58,582 nucleotides of DNA from positions 1-58,582 of the forward strand of contig CADCLN010000013.1 in NCBI GenBank assembly GCA_902802265.1, in the 5' to 3' direction. The notes beneath the pieces were generated by a model. The model was not told the DNA's origin. It did not search any database and saw only the letters and a list, made by a program, of their open reading frames with translations. This stretch comes from an uncultured Bacteroidales bacterium (GTDB lineage: Bacteria > Bacteroidota > Bacteroidia > Bacteroidales > Bacteroidaceae). The position numbers and the translations under genes are program-made. This document shows positions 8,538-15,987 of the stretch, one piece after another; positions within the stretch are counted from its first letter, which is position 1; each line of letters starts with the position of its first letter.

Positions 8538-8750
8538 ATGGCAAAGATTACAGTTAACGAAGAGGCGCAGGAAGTGCAGTTGCCCCTCAGCCTCACAGAG
8601 TTAATCAAGCAGAACGACGTGCAACAGCCCGAAATGGTCAGCGTGCAGTTGAACGACGACTTCGTTGACCGCAACGAGTGGGATAGGCTGCAAATCAAGG
8701 AGGGTGACTCAGTGGACTTTCTGTACTTCATGGGAGGAGGCTCACGATGA
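8538..8750 (+). CDS. ThiS/MoaD-like sulfur carrier with masked C-terminus
   Basis: 70 residues with a beta-grasp pattern (ITVNEEAQEV, LSLTELIKQN, VSVQLNDDFVDRNEW, LQIKEGDSVDFLYFMGG). Carriers of this kind end in Gly-Gly, which is adenylated and converted to a thiocarboxylate. Here the end is MGGGSR, so two or three residues follow the glycines. A JAMM protease two genes downstream could trim them, as QbsD and HcyD do for QbsE- and HcyS-type carriers (known family behaviour). It overlaps the E1 gene by 4 bases. It could be called a HcyS-like carrier; a ThiS role is less likely because no thiazole synthase genes are present. Confidence 0.85.
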   Translation: MAKITVNEEAQEVQLPLSLTELIKQNDVQQPEMVSVQLNDDFVDRNEWDRLQIKEGDSVDFLYFMGGGSR

Positions 8751-9556
8751 TTGATTTTACTGAAGAACAGATACAGCGCTATTCGCGGCATATCTTGCTG
8801 CAGGATGTCGGTGTCGAAGGTCAGGAGAAAATCATGAATGCCCGTGTGCTCGTAGTAGGTGCTGGCGGACTGGGTGCTCCCGTGTCGCTCTACCTCGCTG
8901 CAGCAGGCATCGGGACGATTGGCATCGTGGATGCTGACGTCGTTGACTTGAGCAATCTCCAACGTCAAGTCATTCATTTCACGAAGGACGTGGGAGTGCC
9001 GAAGGTACAGAGTGCGAAGGAGAAAATCGAAGCTATCAACCCGGATGTGAAAGTGAACACATATTACGAGTTCCTCGATTCATCGAATGCACTCGACATC
9101 ATCAAGGAGTATGACTTCGTCGTCGATGGCACCGACAATTTTCCCGTGAAGTTCCTCATCAACGATGCTTGTGTGATGGCAGGCAAGCCGTTCTCGCATG
9201 GTGGCATCTTACGTTTCAACGGGCAGACCTTCACCCATCTGCCTGGCACAGCTTGCTATCGCTGCATGTTCAAGGAGCCGCCTCCCGCAGGAGCCGTGCC
9301 CACTTGCTCGCAGGCAGGAGTGCTCGGTGCCATTGCAGGTATGCTCGGTACCATCCAGGCTGCCGAGACACTGAAGTATTTCACGGGCATCGGCGAATTG
9401 CTGACAAATCGTCTGCTCACCTTCGATGCCAAGACCATGCAGTTCCGAACGGTTCCGGTGAAGCATCGTGACTCGTGTCCCATCTGCGGCCAGGCACCCA
9501 CCATCGACCACCTGATAGACTACGAACAGGCCGCATGCGACCTCAAGAACCATTAA
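8747..9556 (+). CDS. MoeB/ThiF-like E1 adenylyltransferase
   Basis: 269 residues, a full-length member of the HesA/MoeB/ThiF family. The opening RYSRHILLQDVGVEGQ (11-26) and the nucleotide loop GAGGLG (38-43) are present, as are the acidic VDADVVDLSNLQRQ segment (61-74) and DGTDNF (127-132). Two zinc-binding CxxC pairs lie at C170/C173 and C244/C247, with a further C187 in PTCSQAG. It adenylates the C-terminal glycine of the carrier protein encoded just upstream (4-base ATGA overlap), preparing it for sulfur transfer from a persulfide donor such as TusA. No rhodanese domain is fused, so sulfur must come from a separate protein, consistent with the TusA, DsrE and desulfurase genes upstream. 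Confidence 0.9.
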   Translation: MIDFTEEQIQRYSRHILLQDVGVEGQEKIMNARVLVVGAGGLGAPVSLYLAAAGIGTIGIVDADVVDLSNLQRQVIHFTKDVGVPKVQSAKEKIEAINPDVKVNTYYEFLDSSNALDIIKEYDFVVDGTDNFPVKFLINDACVMAGKPFSHGGILRFNGQTFTHLPGTACYRCMFKEPPPAGAVPTCSQAGVLGAIAGMLGTIQAAETLKYFTGIGELLTNRLLTFDAKTMQFRTVPVKHRDSCPICGQAPTIDHLIDYEQAACDLKNH

Positions 9557-9559
9557 ACG

Positions 9560-9964
9560 ATGAAGATTACACAAGAAATTATTGACGAGCTAATCAGACA
9601 AGCCCGGCAGGATGCACCCGACGAGACGTGCGGTTACCTGCTGGGCATCAAAGGCCCAGATGGCGACACCGTGACAGAGAACTACCCGATGGAGAACATC
9701 GACCACTCGCCTGAGCATTTCTCTTTTGCCCCGAAGGAGCAATTCACCGCCTTGAAATACGCGCGCAACAAAGGCCTGAAGATACTTGCCAACTGGCACA
9801 GCCATCCTGCTTCGCCTTCACGTCCATCGCAGGAAGACCTACGCTTGGCCAACGATCCCAACATCCGCTACGCCATTCTCTCCCTGCATGAGGGCTTGCA
9901 TTTGAATTCCTTCAAAATCGTGAACGGTGAAGTCGTGGACAAGGAGGTTCACTATGACCTATAA
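9560..9964 (+). CDS. JAMM (Mov34/MPN) metalloprotease, sulfur-carrier processing
   Basis: 134 residues, a complete bacterial JAMM domain. The zinc and catalytic residues are all visible: E22 in DETCGYLLG, and H80, H82 and D93 in the HxH(x10)D motif WHSHPASPSRPSQEDL. Relatives linked to sulfur carriers (Mec+, QbsD, HcyD) either trim the carrier tail to expose Gly-Gly or release an amino acid from the carrier. The carrier here ends MGGGSR, so tail removal is the simplest role. Three bases separate it from the E1 gene. Confidence 0.9.
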   Translation: MKITQEIIDELIRQARQDAPDETCGYLLGIKGPDGDTVTENYPMENIDHSPEHFSFAPKEQFTALKYARNKGLKILANWHSHPASPSRPSQEDLRLANDPNIRYAILSLHEGLHLNSFKIVNGEVVDKEVHYDL

Positions 9965-9973
9965 ACTGATACG

Positions 9974-10012
9974 GAATAGTATTCGTCTCAACTCGATTTA
10001 AACTGGTTTAAA
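9974..10012 (+). promoter_or_regulatory. Two small dyads before the ATP-grasp gene
   Basis: GAATA-G-TATTC at about 9974-9984 and the palindrome TTTAAAC-TG-GTTTAAA at 9997-10012, which ends one base before the ATG at 10014. They fill the 49-base gap separating the sulfur-carrier genes from the last three genes. They could lower translation of the ATP-grasp gene or act as an operator. There is no clear -7 box. Confidence 0.35.
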
Positions 10013-10013
10013 G

Positions 10014-11207
10014 ATGAATTTTGTATTTATATCGCCTCATTTCCCACATACTTACTGGCAGTTCTGCCAGCGGCTCAGTCAGAATGGCGTGACGGTGCTA
10101 GCCATTGCCGATGTGCCCTACGAGCACTTGCAGCCGGAGCTGAGGGAGTCGCTGACGGAGTACTACCGCGTGGGTTCACTGGAGAACTACGAAGAGGTGT
10201 ACCGAGGCGTGGCCTACTTCGCCCACTGCCACGGACGCATCGACTGGATAGAATCGAACAACGAATACTGGCTGGAGCAGGACGCGCGGTTGCGGACAGA
10301 CTTCAACGTCACGACGGGTATACAGAGCAGTCGCATCCGCAGCATCAAGGAGAAGTCGGAGATGAAGAAGTGCTATCTGGAGGGTGGCATTCCAACGGCG
10401 CGGCAGAAACTGGCTTCGCATGGTGTCGAGGCCATCGGAAAATTTGCCGCCGAGGTGGGCTATCCCATCATAGCCAAGCCCGACGTGGGCGTGGGGGCCA
10501 GCGGTACTTATAAGATTAACAGCGAAGCCGAATTGGTCGATTTCTATGCTAAGGAACCGCACGCCAACCAATATGTGGTCGAAGAGTTCATCACGGGAGA
10601 GATATGCTCATACGATGCCGTCATCGACAGCAATGGCGAGCCGCTGTTCGAGGCAATGACCGTCTGGCCGCCGTCCATCATGGACATCGTAAACCTGAAG
10701 CTCGACCTTTCGTACTACGTGGACAAGGAGATTCCGGAGACCCTGCGACAGCTGGGCCGCCGCACGGTGAAGGCCTTCAGGGTGGTGAGCCGGTTCGTTC
10801 ACTTAGAGTTCTTCCGACTCGACAGCGAGCGTCCAGGTCTTGGCAACATCGGCGACTTTGTGGCCCTTGAAGTAAACATGCGCCCAGCGGGAGGCTACAC
10901 GCCCGACATGATCAACTATGCCCACTCGGCAGATGTTTATAAGGTATGGGCCGATATGGTGGCCTTCGACGAACTGCGCACCGAGGAGGGAAAGCCTTAT
11001 TACTGCGCCTTCGCCAGCCGACGCGACATCTATCGCTACCGCCACAGCCACAACGAGGTGAGAAACCGCTACAGTGGACAACTGATGATGTGCGAGCGCA
11101 TGCCGGAACTGTTCTCGGCGGCCATGGGACAGCAGATGTACACCGTCCGCCTCAACACGATGGACGAGGTGCAGGAGTTTATTAATTATGTACACGCTAA
11201 GATATGA
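10014..11207 (+). CDS. ATP-grasp carboxylate-amine/thiol ligase
   Basis: 397 residues. An N-terminal Rossmann-like part (FVFISPHFPHTYWQFCQRL) precedes an ATP-grasp fold: SSRIRSIKEKSEMKKCYLEGGIPTAR, the ATP-binding lysine strand YPIIAKPDVGVGASGTYKI, YVVEEFITGEICSYDAV, and the metal-binding FVALEVNMRPAGGYTPDMINYA. Such enzymes make acyl-phosphates and join carboxylates to amines or thiols; the substrate is not evident. It overlaps the next gene (an esterase) by 4 bases, so the two are translationally coupled and probably act on one product. Its place after a thiocarboxylate cassette suggests a sulfur-containing peptide-like or amino-acid product, but it may be an independent function sharing the promoter. 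Confidence 0.75.
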   Translation: MNFVFISPHFPHTYWQFCQRLSQNGVTVLAIADVPYEHLQPELRESLTEYYRVGSLENYEEVYRGVAYFAHCHGRIDWIESNNEYWLEQDARLRTDFNVTTGIQSSRIRSIKEKSEMKKCYLEGGIPTARQKLASHGVEAIGKFAAEVGYPIIAKPDVGVGASGTYKINSEAELVDFYAKEPHANQYVVEEFITGEICSYDAVIDSNGEPLFEAMTVWPPSIMDIVNLKLDLSYYVDKEIPETLRQLGRRTVKAFRVVSRFVHLEFFRLDSERPGLGNIGDFVALEVNMRPAGGYTPDMINYAHSADVYKVWADMVAFDELRTEEGKPYYCAFASRRDIYRYRHSHNEVRNRYSGQLMMCERMPELFSAAMGQQMYTVRLNTMDEVQEFINYVHAKI

Positions 11208-11962
11208 ACATCAACTACGTAAAAAAATACAGCAACGCCCTCGGGCGTGATATGGAATATAAAACTTATGGCGACAAGGGGCATCCTGTACTGGTCTTTC
11301 CATCCCAGAACGGACGTTTTTACGACTATCAGGACTTCGATATGGTGGGGGTGCTTTCCAGCTTTATTGACCGCGGATTCATCCGTCTCATTTGTGTTGA
11401 CAGCATCGATGGCGAGACATGGAGTGACATGCAGGGTGACCACCATCGCAGAATAGCACTCCACGAACAGTGGTTCCACTACATTATCGACGAGCTAATC
11501 CCAGAACTCCGCCACCACCCCGAAGAGACATTCATTGTGACGGGCTGCAGCATGGGCGGATTCCATGCAGCAAACTTCTTCTTCCGCCGCCCCGATTTGT
11601 TTGATACATTGTTGGCACTGAGCGGACTCTACTACGCGGGCTATTTCTTCCCCAATTACAGAGATCCACTTATCTACGACAATTCACCCTACGACTTTCT
11701 GCGCTCGATGCCCGCCGACCATCATTATTGGGATATCTACCGGCACCGCAGCATTGTGATGTGCGTGGGGCAGGGTGCCTGGGAGGATGATCTCTTGGAA
11801 AGTACCCGACAGATGGATGCCCTGCTGCGCGAGAAGAACGTCCCTGCTTGGATTGACTACTGGGGTCACGACGTGGCCCATGACTGGGCTTGGTGGCGCA
11901 AGCAGATAGTCTATTTCATGGATCATCTGTTGGCAGAGAAAACTGTTGAGTATGCCATCTGA
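11204..11962 (+). CDS. Esterase-D-like alpha/beta hydrolase
   Basis: 252 residues of the putative esterase family (esterase D/antigen 85 type). The nucleophile serine is S116 in the elbow TGCSMGGFHA. An oxyanion-side stretch HPVLVFPSQNGRFYDYQDF and a late histidine in WGHDVAHDWAWWRKQ complete the expected set. There is no signal peptide, so it acts in the cytoplasm. It starts within the stop region of the ATP-grasp gene (ATGA overlap). Ligase and esterase together could form and trim or transfer an acyl group; S-formylglutathione hydrolase-like activity is another family possibility. The substrate is not visible. Confidence 0.75.
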   Translation: MNINYVKKYSNALGRDMEYKTYGDKGHPVLVFPSQNGRFYDYQDFDMVGVLSSFIDRGFIRLICVDSIDGETWSDMQGDHHRRIALHEQWFHYIIDELIPELRHHPEETFIVTGCSMGGFHAANFFFRRPDLFDTLLALSGLYYAGYFFPNYRDPLIYDNSPYDFLRSMPADHHYWDIYRHRSIVMCVGQGAWEDDLLESTRQMDALLREKNVPAWIDYWGHDVAHDWAWWRKQIVYFMDHLLAEKTVEYAI

Positions 11963-11971
11963 TTCCTCTCA

Positions 11972-12433
11972 ATGACAAGAATCATCACATATGAGACAAG
12001 GTACATGCAGGATTTTATCCGACTGAACAAACAGTGGATAGAGATATGGTTCAGACTGGAACAGACTGATATTGACACATTTGCGCATATTGATGATTAC
12101 ATCATCGGACTTGGTGGTCAGATATTTCTAGCTATAGACGAAAGCGGACAGGTCGTGGGGTGCTGTGCGCTGAAACCACATCTTGAATCTGACTGTCACG
12201 AGTTGGCAAAGATGGCAGTATCACCAGATGCACAAGGCAAAGGTATCGGGCGCAAACTTGGCGAGGCGCTGCTCGAGTATGCCCGCAGTCATGATGTAAA
12301 ACGAATCTTTCTCGAAGGCAACACCCGTCTGGAAGCCTCCATTGCTCTTTATCGCAAGTTGGGATTCAAGGAGATACCACTGAAGAATAATGCCTACGAA
12401 CGTTGCGACATCTTGATGGAGATTTTTCTGTAA
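11972..12433 (+). CDS. GNAT family N-acetyltransferase
   Basis: 153 residues with the acetyl-CoA-binding GNAT core: AKMAVSPDAQGKGIGRKLGEALLEYA (motif A, Q/RxxGxG/A), then FLEGNTRLEASIALYRKLGFKEI (motif B). Start ATG at 11972, nine bases after the esterase stop, in the same direction, so it is the last gene of the eleven-gene run. GNAT proteins acetylate amines on small molecules or proteins; at the end of this operon it may modify or detoxify a product, or be a passenger. About 430 bases without a gene follow before the receptor sequence resumes. Confidence 0.8.
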   Translation: MTRIITYETRYMQDFIRLNKQWIEIWFRLEQTDIDTFAHIDDYIIGLGGQIFLAIDESGQVVGCCALKPHLESDCHELAKMAVSPDAQGKGIGRKLGEALLEYARSHDVKRIFLEGNTRLEASIALYRKLGFKEIPLKNNAYERCDILMEIFL

Positions 12434-12861
12434 TCTATACTTTTTTTATGATTACGCGCATCATTTGCATTCATATAATATAATTCAGGTTTCATAAGGC
12501 TCGCTCAAATCTTGGTAATTTTACTACAGACCGACCTATTGACACACAGAAGAGTGTTTGCTCAATGGTATGTACATTATGCATATAAAGTAAAATAAAT
12601 CAGCCTCAATAACCACACTCAATTTTTTGGTAAACAGGCTCATTTTTTGGTAAACAAATTTGATGCAGAACTACCTATTGGCACATAGAATAGCATTTCT
12701 CAAAAATACAACTAATTATATATCAGCTATTTGCATTTTCAAAAATGTTTCCTGAAAAAACACGCTTTTGGTGAGGTGCAAAACGTAAGTGCTTTGTTAT
12801 CAAGCACTTGTGTTTTAAGTATCTCAAAAATCAGAGATTTATTCGCATTCCAGAGCGCCCA
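12434..12861. other. Right flank of the island, no gene; short repeats
   Basis: An AT-rich stretch with no plausible coding frame. Two related words, ACCTATTGACACACAGAAG near 12534 and ACCTATTGGCACATAGAA near 12671, form an imperfect direct repeat. TTTTTTGGTAAACA occurs twice (about 12621-12656). An 8-bp perfect hairpin, AAGTGCTT-TGTTATC-AAGCACTT, is at 12787-12809, and an ATCTC/GAGAT dyad is near 12820-12838. These may be the end of whatever inserted into the receptor gene. Confidence 0.5.
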
Positions 12862-13810
12862 GCTTGGGCGGCTATGTGATGGATCGCTACACGCTACGCG
12901 ACAACCTGATACTGAATGCCGGACTGCGCCTTGACTATGCGCAGACTCACATACACGGCTATCAGGATTGGTTCGCAACACCCGTAAACGGTACTCCCGT
13001 CTATCAGCAGCGTTCCACGGAACAGCGTCGCCGCTTTACGTGCTTCACCTGGTCGGCAGGCGTGAACTACAGCCTGGGGCAGTGGGTGATGAAGGCAAAC
13101 GTGGGCAAGTCGTTCCGTGTGCCTATTCCCAAAGAGCTGGGTGCCGATGGCATCAACTACCATATCTTCCGCTACGAGCGGGGCAACGCTAACCTCGACG
13201 CTGAAGAGTCTTACCAGATAGACGTCTCGGCGAACTGGGCCAACGATGTGTGGGAGGTGGAGGTGGACCCTTACTTGAACTATTTCCCGAACTACATCTA
13301 CCTAAGCCCTACGGCTCAGTATGTGGAAGGTTTGCAACTATACCACTACACCCAGGCGCGTGTGCTGCGCTACGGTGTGGAGGCTCAGGCCACGTGTCGC
13401 ATCACGCAGCATTGGCAGGCCCACGTACAGAGCGAATATCTCTATGCCCGCCAGAAGTCGGGCGAAAAGAAGGGTTACACCCTGCCGTTCTCCACGCCGT
13501 GGTCGGTGGATGCTGGCGTTAAGTACCTTTTCGACTGGCACGGAGAAGGCTTCGTGGGGCTGAATGCCCATATCGTTGGTCGGCAAGATGAGATTGTACC
13601 CCCCCCGAGAAGCCTACCGATGGCTACTGGACGTTAAACTTTTCTGCCAGAAAGAAGTTTCCGCTGAAGGGTGGCACGACCCTCTGTGTGGCGATGCATG
13701 CAGATAATCTGCTCGACCGCCGCTACTATGATCACACCAGTTATTACCGCCTCGTCGATATACCCGAGCCAGGGATTAACGTCTCTGTGAAGGTGGGACT
13801 GGAGTTTTAA
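12862..13810 (+). pseudogene. TonB-dependent receptor, 3' half of the split gene, with a frameshift
   Basis: Reads in frame from LGGYVMDRYTLRDNLILNAGLRLDY through the remaining barrel strands (WSAGVNYSLG, KANVGKSFRVPIPKELGADG, RGNANLDAEESYQIDVSANW) and matches what should follow the 5' half ending at about 2793. At 13599-13606 a run of eight Cs puts the frame off, giving a false stop at 13637. With nine (or six) Cs the frame continues through EKPTDGYWTLNFSARKKF, the barrel motif HADNLLDRRYYDH, and ends in VSVKVGLEF with TAA at 13808. The C-terminal aromatic residue is typical of outer-membrane barrels. There is no start codon or promoter of its own, so the fragment is unlikely to make protein. 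Confidence 0.85.
13599..13606 (+). repeat. C8 homopolymer causing a frameshift in the receptor
   Basis: Eight consecutive Cs inside receptor coding sequence. Nine or six would restore the frame to the true C-terminus. It could be a phase-variation tract from before the gene was split, drift in a dead gene, or a sequencing error. Confidence 0.7.
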
Positions 13811-13849
13811 CCCCTAAATATCAACAAACAAATAAAATTTAAAAGAACA

Positions 13850-14284
13850 ATGAAAATTCTGAAATACATGAGCCTTCTGATGGCTCTCGTGAGTGTTATG
13901 ACAATTGGTTTCACCTCTTGCGGTAGCGACGACAATGACAATACGCCTGCTCCTACCATTAATTTGGAAGAAGCAAATATCGAGGGGGATGAACTTTGCG
14001 TGGAGGCCGACATTGTGGCCATGGGACGCACGTCGTCCATTCTTATCAATATTTGTGACGCTACAGGCAAAAACATCAAGGTTGTGCATCCCGTCACAAG
14101 TAGCAAGTATATCGGTATGCTCAACGTCGAGGGCTTCCACGTGCATGTTGACATCGCAGGGAAGAATGTCGCCAGGGGCGACCTGCTGAAACTTATCGTC
14201 ACCGATGCCCATGGCCGTTCAACAACCGCTCAGAAGGCTATTACAGAAGAGGAGGATAAAGACGAAGAAACAGGTCATGAATAA
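13850..14284 (+). CDS. DUF4625-like lipoprotein
   Basis: 144 residues. A lipoprotein signal peptide with lipobox cysteine C24 (TIGFTSCGSDD) is followed by an acidic Gly-free linker and a compact beta-rich domain (INLEEANIEGDELCVEADIVAMG, NVEGFHVHVDIAGKNVARGDLLKLIVTDAHGRSTT), the DUF4625 pattern. The C-terminus is charged (EEEDKDEETGHE). It lies 40 bases after the receptor 3' half and is followed by a second DUF4625-like gene, so it was probably in the receptor operon. Since the receptor is now split, expression may depend on transcription running out of the island. Function unknown; a surface or periplasmic substrate-binding helper is plausible. Confidence 0.75.
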   Translation: MKILKYMSLLMALVSVMTIGFTSCGSDDNDNTPAPTINLEEANIEGDELCVEADIVAMGRTSSILINICDATGKNIKVVHPVTSSKYIGMLNVEGFHVHVDIAGKNVARGDLLKLIVTDAHGRSTTAQKAITEEEDKDEETGHE

Positions 14285-14297
14285 CCATCATTTTAAT

Positions 14298-14771
14298 ATG
14301 AAGAAACTTGTTTTATTACTTTTACTGCTGTGCGCACTGTGTGCGTGCAGCAGTTCCCGCGACAACGACTCGCGCGATATGTCGCAGCCCATCATTTCTG
14401 AACAAGGCATCACGGCCAACCCCGTTGAGTGCCAGCAATACCGCCCTGGCGATGTCATCCCCTTTCACTATGTCTTCACGGACGATGTGGAACTGGGTAA
14501 CTATAACATCGAGATTCACCATAATTTCGACCACCACACTCATTCAGGCTCCGCCATAGAGTGTGAGATGGAAACCAAGAAGGAAGCTGGAGACAAGGCA
14601 TGGGTGTTCAATCAGGACTATACCATCCCTGCAGGTCAGCGCACCTATACGGCACGGGTTGACATCCGGATACCAGCCGATGTCGAAACGGGTGACTATC
14701 ACTTTATGGTTCGCCTTACCGACCGTGCTGGTTGGCAGCAGCTCAAGGCTGTGTCCATCAAGGTGAAATGA
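14298..14771 (+). CDS. DUF4625-like lipoprotein, His-rich
   Basis: 157 residues from ATG 14298, chosen because it begins a clean lipoprotein signal (MKKLVLLLLLLCALCAC, lipobox cysteine C17). An upstream ATG at 14277 overlaps the previous stop and would add seven residues. The mature part is a DUF4625-type beta domain (EQGITANPVECQQYRPGD, FHYVFTDDVELGNYNIEIHHNFDHHTHSG, RVDIRIPADVETGDYHFMVRLTDRAGW). The cluster HHNFDHHTHS is an obvious candidate metal site, fitting the His-rich small protein at 1231 and the split receptor as one metal-uptake unit (inference). It is paralogous in layout to the preceding gene. Confidence 0.78.
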   Translation: MKKLVLLLLLLCALCACSSSRDNDSRDMSQPIISEQGITANPVECQQYRPGDVIPFHYVFTDDVELGNYNIEIHHNFDHHTHSGSAIECEMETKKEAGDKAWVFNQDYTIPAGQRTYTARVDIRIPADVETGDYHFMVRLTDRAGWQQLKAVSIKVK

Positions 14772-14774
14772 AGC

Positions 14775-14826
14775 CCCTTATCATACAAGCGAAAGAAGTT
14801 GTTTTTTGGCTACGCCGAGATAAGGG
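14775..14826. terminator. Weak inverted repeat after the DUF4625 genes
   Basis: CCCTTATC (14775-14782) and GATAAGGG (14819-14826) pair over 8 bp around a 36-base loop, between the plus-strand lipoproteins and the convergent S41 peptidase gene. The long loop makes a terminator role uncertain. Confidence 0.35.
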
Positions 14827-14916
14827 TTCTTGTTTTCTTTGTGGTTTTTAAGTCTGCGACGGCGATTGAATCGTACTAATTTGTTTTTTTACGTTTACTT
14901 AGGGGGTAAGCTCCGT

Positions 14917-15987
14917 TCATAAGGGGGATGCCCCCGTGTGGTGATGCTGCGTTTTCAGGTATTCCTTTGCTGTTTCAATATAGGTGTCTTGCTGGCGGGC
15001 TGTGTGTGTGCCCGACATTTGGCAGGGTATGTCGGGAGGGATGCCAAATTCGGTGTGCTGCATGCGGGGGTCGTAGTGGATGACGGCACTGTAGCGGACG
15101 CTCCAGCCGCAGGGCAGTTCGCTGGTGAAGGGCATGCCTGATCCACCGCCTGTGGTGTCGCCGAGGGTGGTGACGAGGGGTGAGGTCTGCATGCACTGGA
15201 CGAAGTCGTTGGCGGCACTGTAGCACTGGCGGTTGGTGAGCAGGATGCAGGGTTTCTGCCAGCGGATGCCGTCGGCGGCGGGGTCGAGGTACTGGGGGCG
15301 CGGCGTGGAGAGGTCGCTGTGGCCAGGACCCGTCTTGTGGGAGGTGTAGCCGATGAGGGTGGTGTGGTTGATGAAGTGAGAAGCAAGGGTGTGGGCACTG
15401 GTGATTTGTCCGCCGCCGTTGCCTCGGATGTCGATGATGAGTGCTGTGCAGAGGGAGAGTTCGTCCAGACAGGTGGATACGTTGCCATGGCCGATGGCGA
15501 CGGAGAAGGTTGGTATGCGGATGTAGCCGATGTTGTCGGGCAGGATTTGGTAGTATAGTCCAGAGGTGATGCGGTAGTCGGTGCCGAGGTAGGTGACCTG
15601 GACGATGGAGTCGTTGTAGTTCTGGGGATGGTTTTCGTAGTAGCTCCAGTTGCGGGCGTAGTCGAAGGCTGTGGCAAGGTTGACGTGGCCGTCGCGGAGT
15701 TCTGCCAGCATGTGGGTCATGACTTCGAAGAGTTGCTGGGGGGTCATTTCTTCGGATATCTGGGCTGCGTATTTGCTGTGGACGGCGTTCCAGTCGAGGC
15801 CGATGGCTTGCTGTTTGTAGTCGAAGAAGCAGTAGTGTTCGTCGATGAGCTTCCAAAGGGCTTCGAAGTTGTTTTGCCTGGTGTCCTGGGTGTCGTCTCC
15901 GGCGATGCAGGAGGCAGTGGTTTGCAATAGCAGTGCGAGGCACAGGAGGGTGCAGAGGTGCAGGAGGGTGGAACGGTAAGGTTTCAT
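14917..15987 (-). CDS. S41 family peptidase (C-terminal-processing type), secreted
   Basis: 356 residues from the ATG at 15987, which overlaps the stop of the upstream gene and opens a signal peptide with a cysteine in lipobox-like position (LLQTTASC). An N-terminal helical region (NFEALWKLIDEHYCFFDYK, MLAELRDGHVNL) and an S41 catalytic core follow: IGYIRIPTFS, ALIIDIRGNGGGQITSAH, and the serine region CYSAANDFV with DTTGGGSGMPF. There is no clear PDZ domain, as in short Bacteroidetes S41 enzymes. It would cleave proteins or peptides at the cell envelope. It is the last gene of the parC-DUF3316-S41 run and is coupled by a 4-base overlap. A longer frame upstream encodes Pro/His-rich nonsense from the neighbour's antisense frame and is not the start. 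Confidence 0.82.
   Translation of the reverse strand: MKPYRSTLLHLCTLLCLALLLQTTASCIAGDDTQDTRQNNFEALWKLIDEHYCFFDYKQQAIGLDWNAVHSKYAAQISEEMTPQQLFEVMTHMLAELRDGHVNLATAFDYARNWSYYENHPQNYNDSIVQVTYLGTDYRITSGLYYQILPDNIGYIRIPTFSVAIGHGNVSTCLDELSLCTALIIDIRGNGGGQITSAHTLASHFINHTTLIGYTSHKTGPGHSDLSTPRPQYLDPAADGIRWQKPCILLTNRQCYSAANDFVQCMQTSPLVTTLGDTTGGGSGMPFTSELPCGWSVRYSAVIHYDPRMQHTEFGIPPDIPCQMSGTHTARQQDTYIETAKEYLKTQHHHTGASPL

Larger units (their letters stand above)
2796..12861. mobile_element. ~10 kb sulfur/encapsulin island inserted in the receptor gene
   Basis: The boundaries are set by where receptor coding sequence stops and resumes. The two edges carry similar bases, GCTGGGCGGC at 2795-2804 and GCTTGGGCGGC at 12862-12872, which may be an imperfect target duplication or chance. 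The cargo is one eleven-gene operon. There is no integrase, transposase, relaxase or phage gene inside, so the transfer mechanism cannot be seen. Inverted repeats occur near both ends (TAGTGTAAA at 2841 with its complement at 2960; AAGTGCTT/AAGCACTT at 12787-12809). Confidence 0.6.

Noticed and set aside
2796-12861. Integrative conjugative element or prophage
   Set aside because: The interval contains only metabolic genes; no integrase, transposase, relaxase, mobilisation or phage gene is readable.
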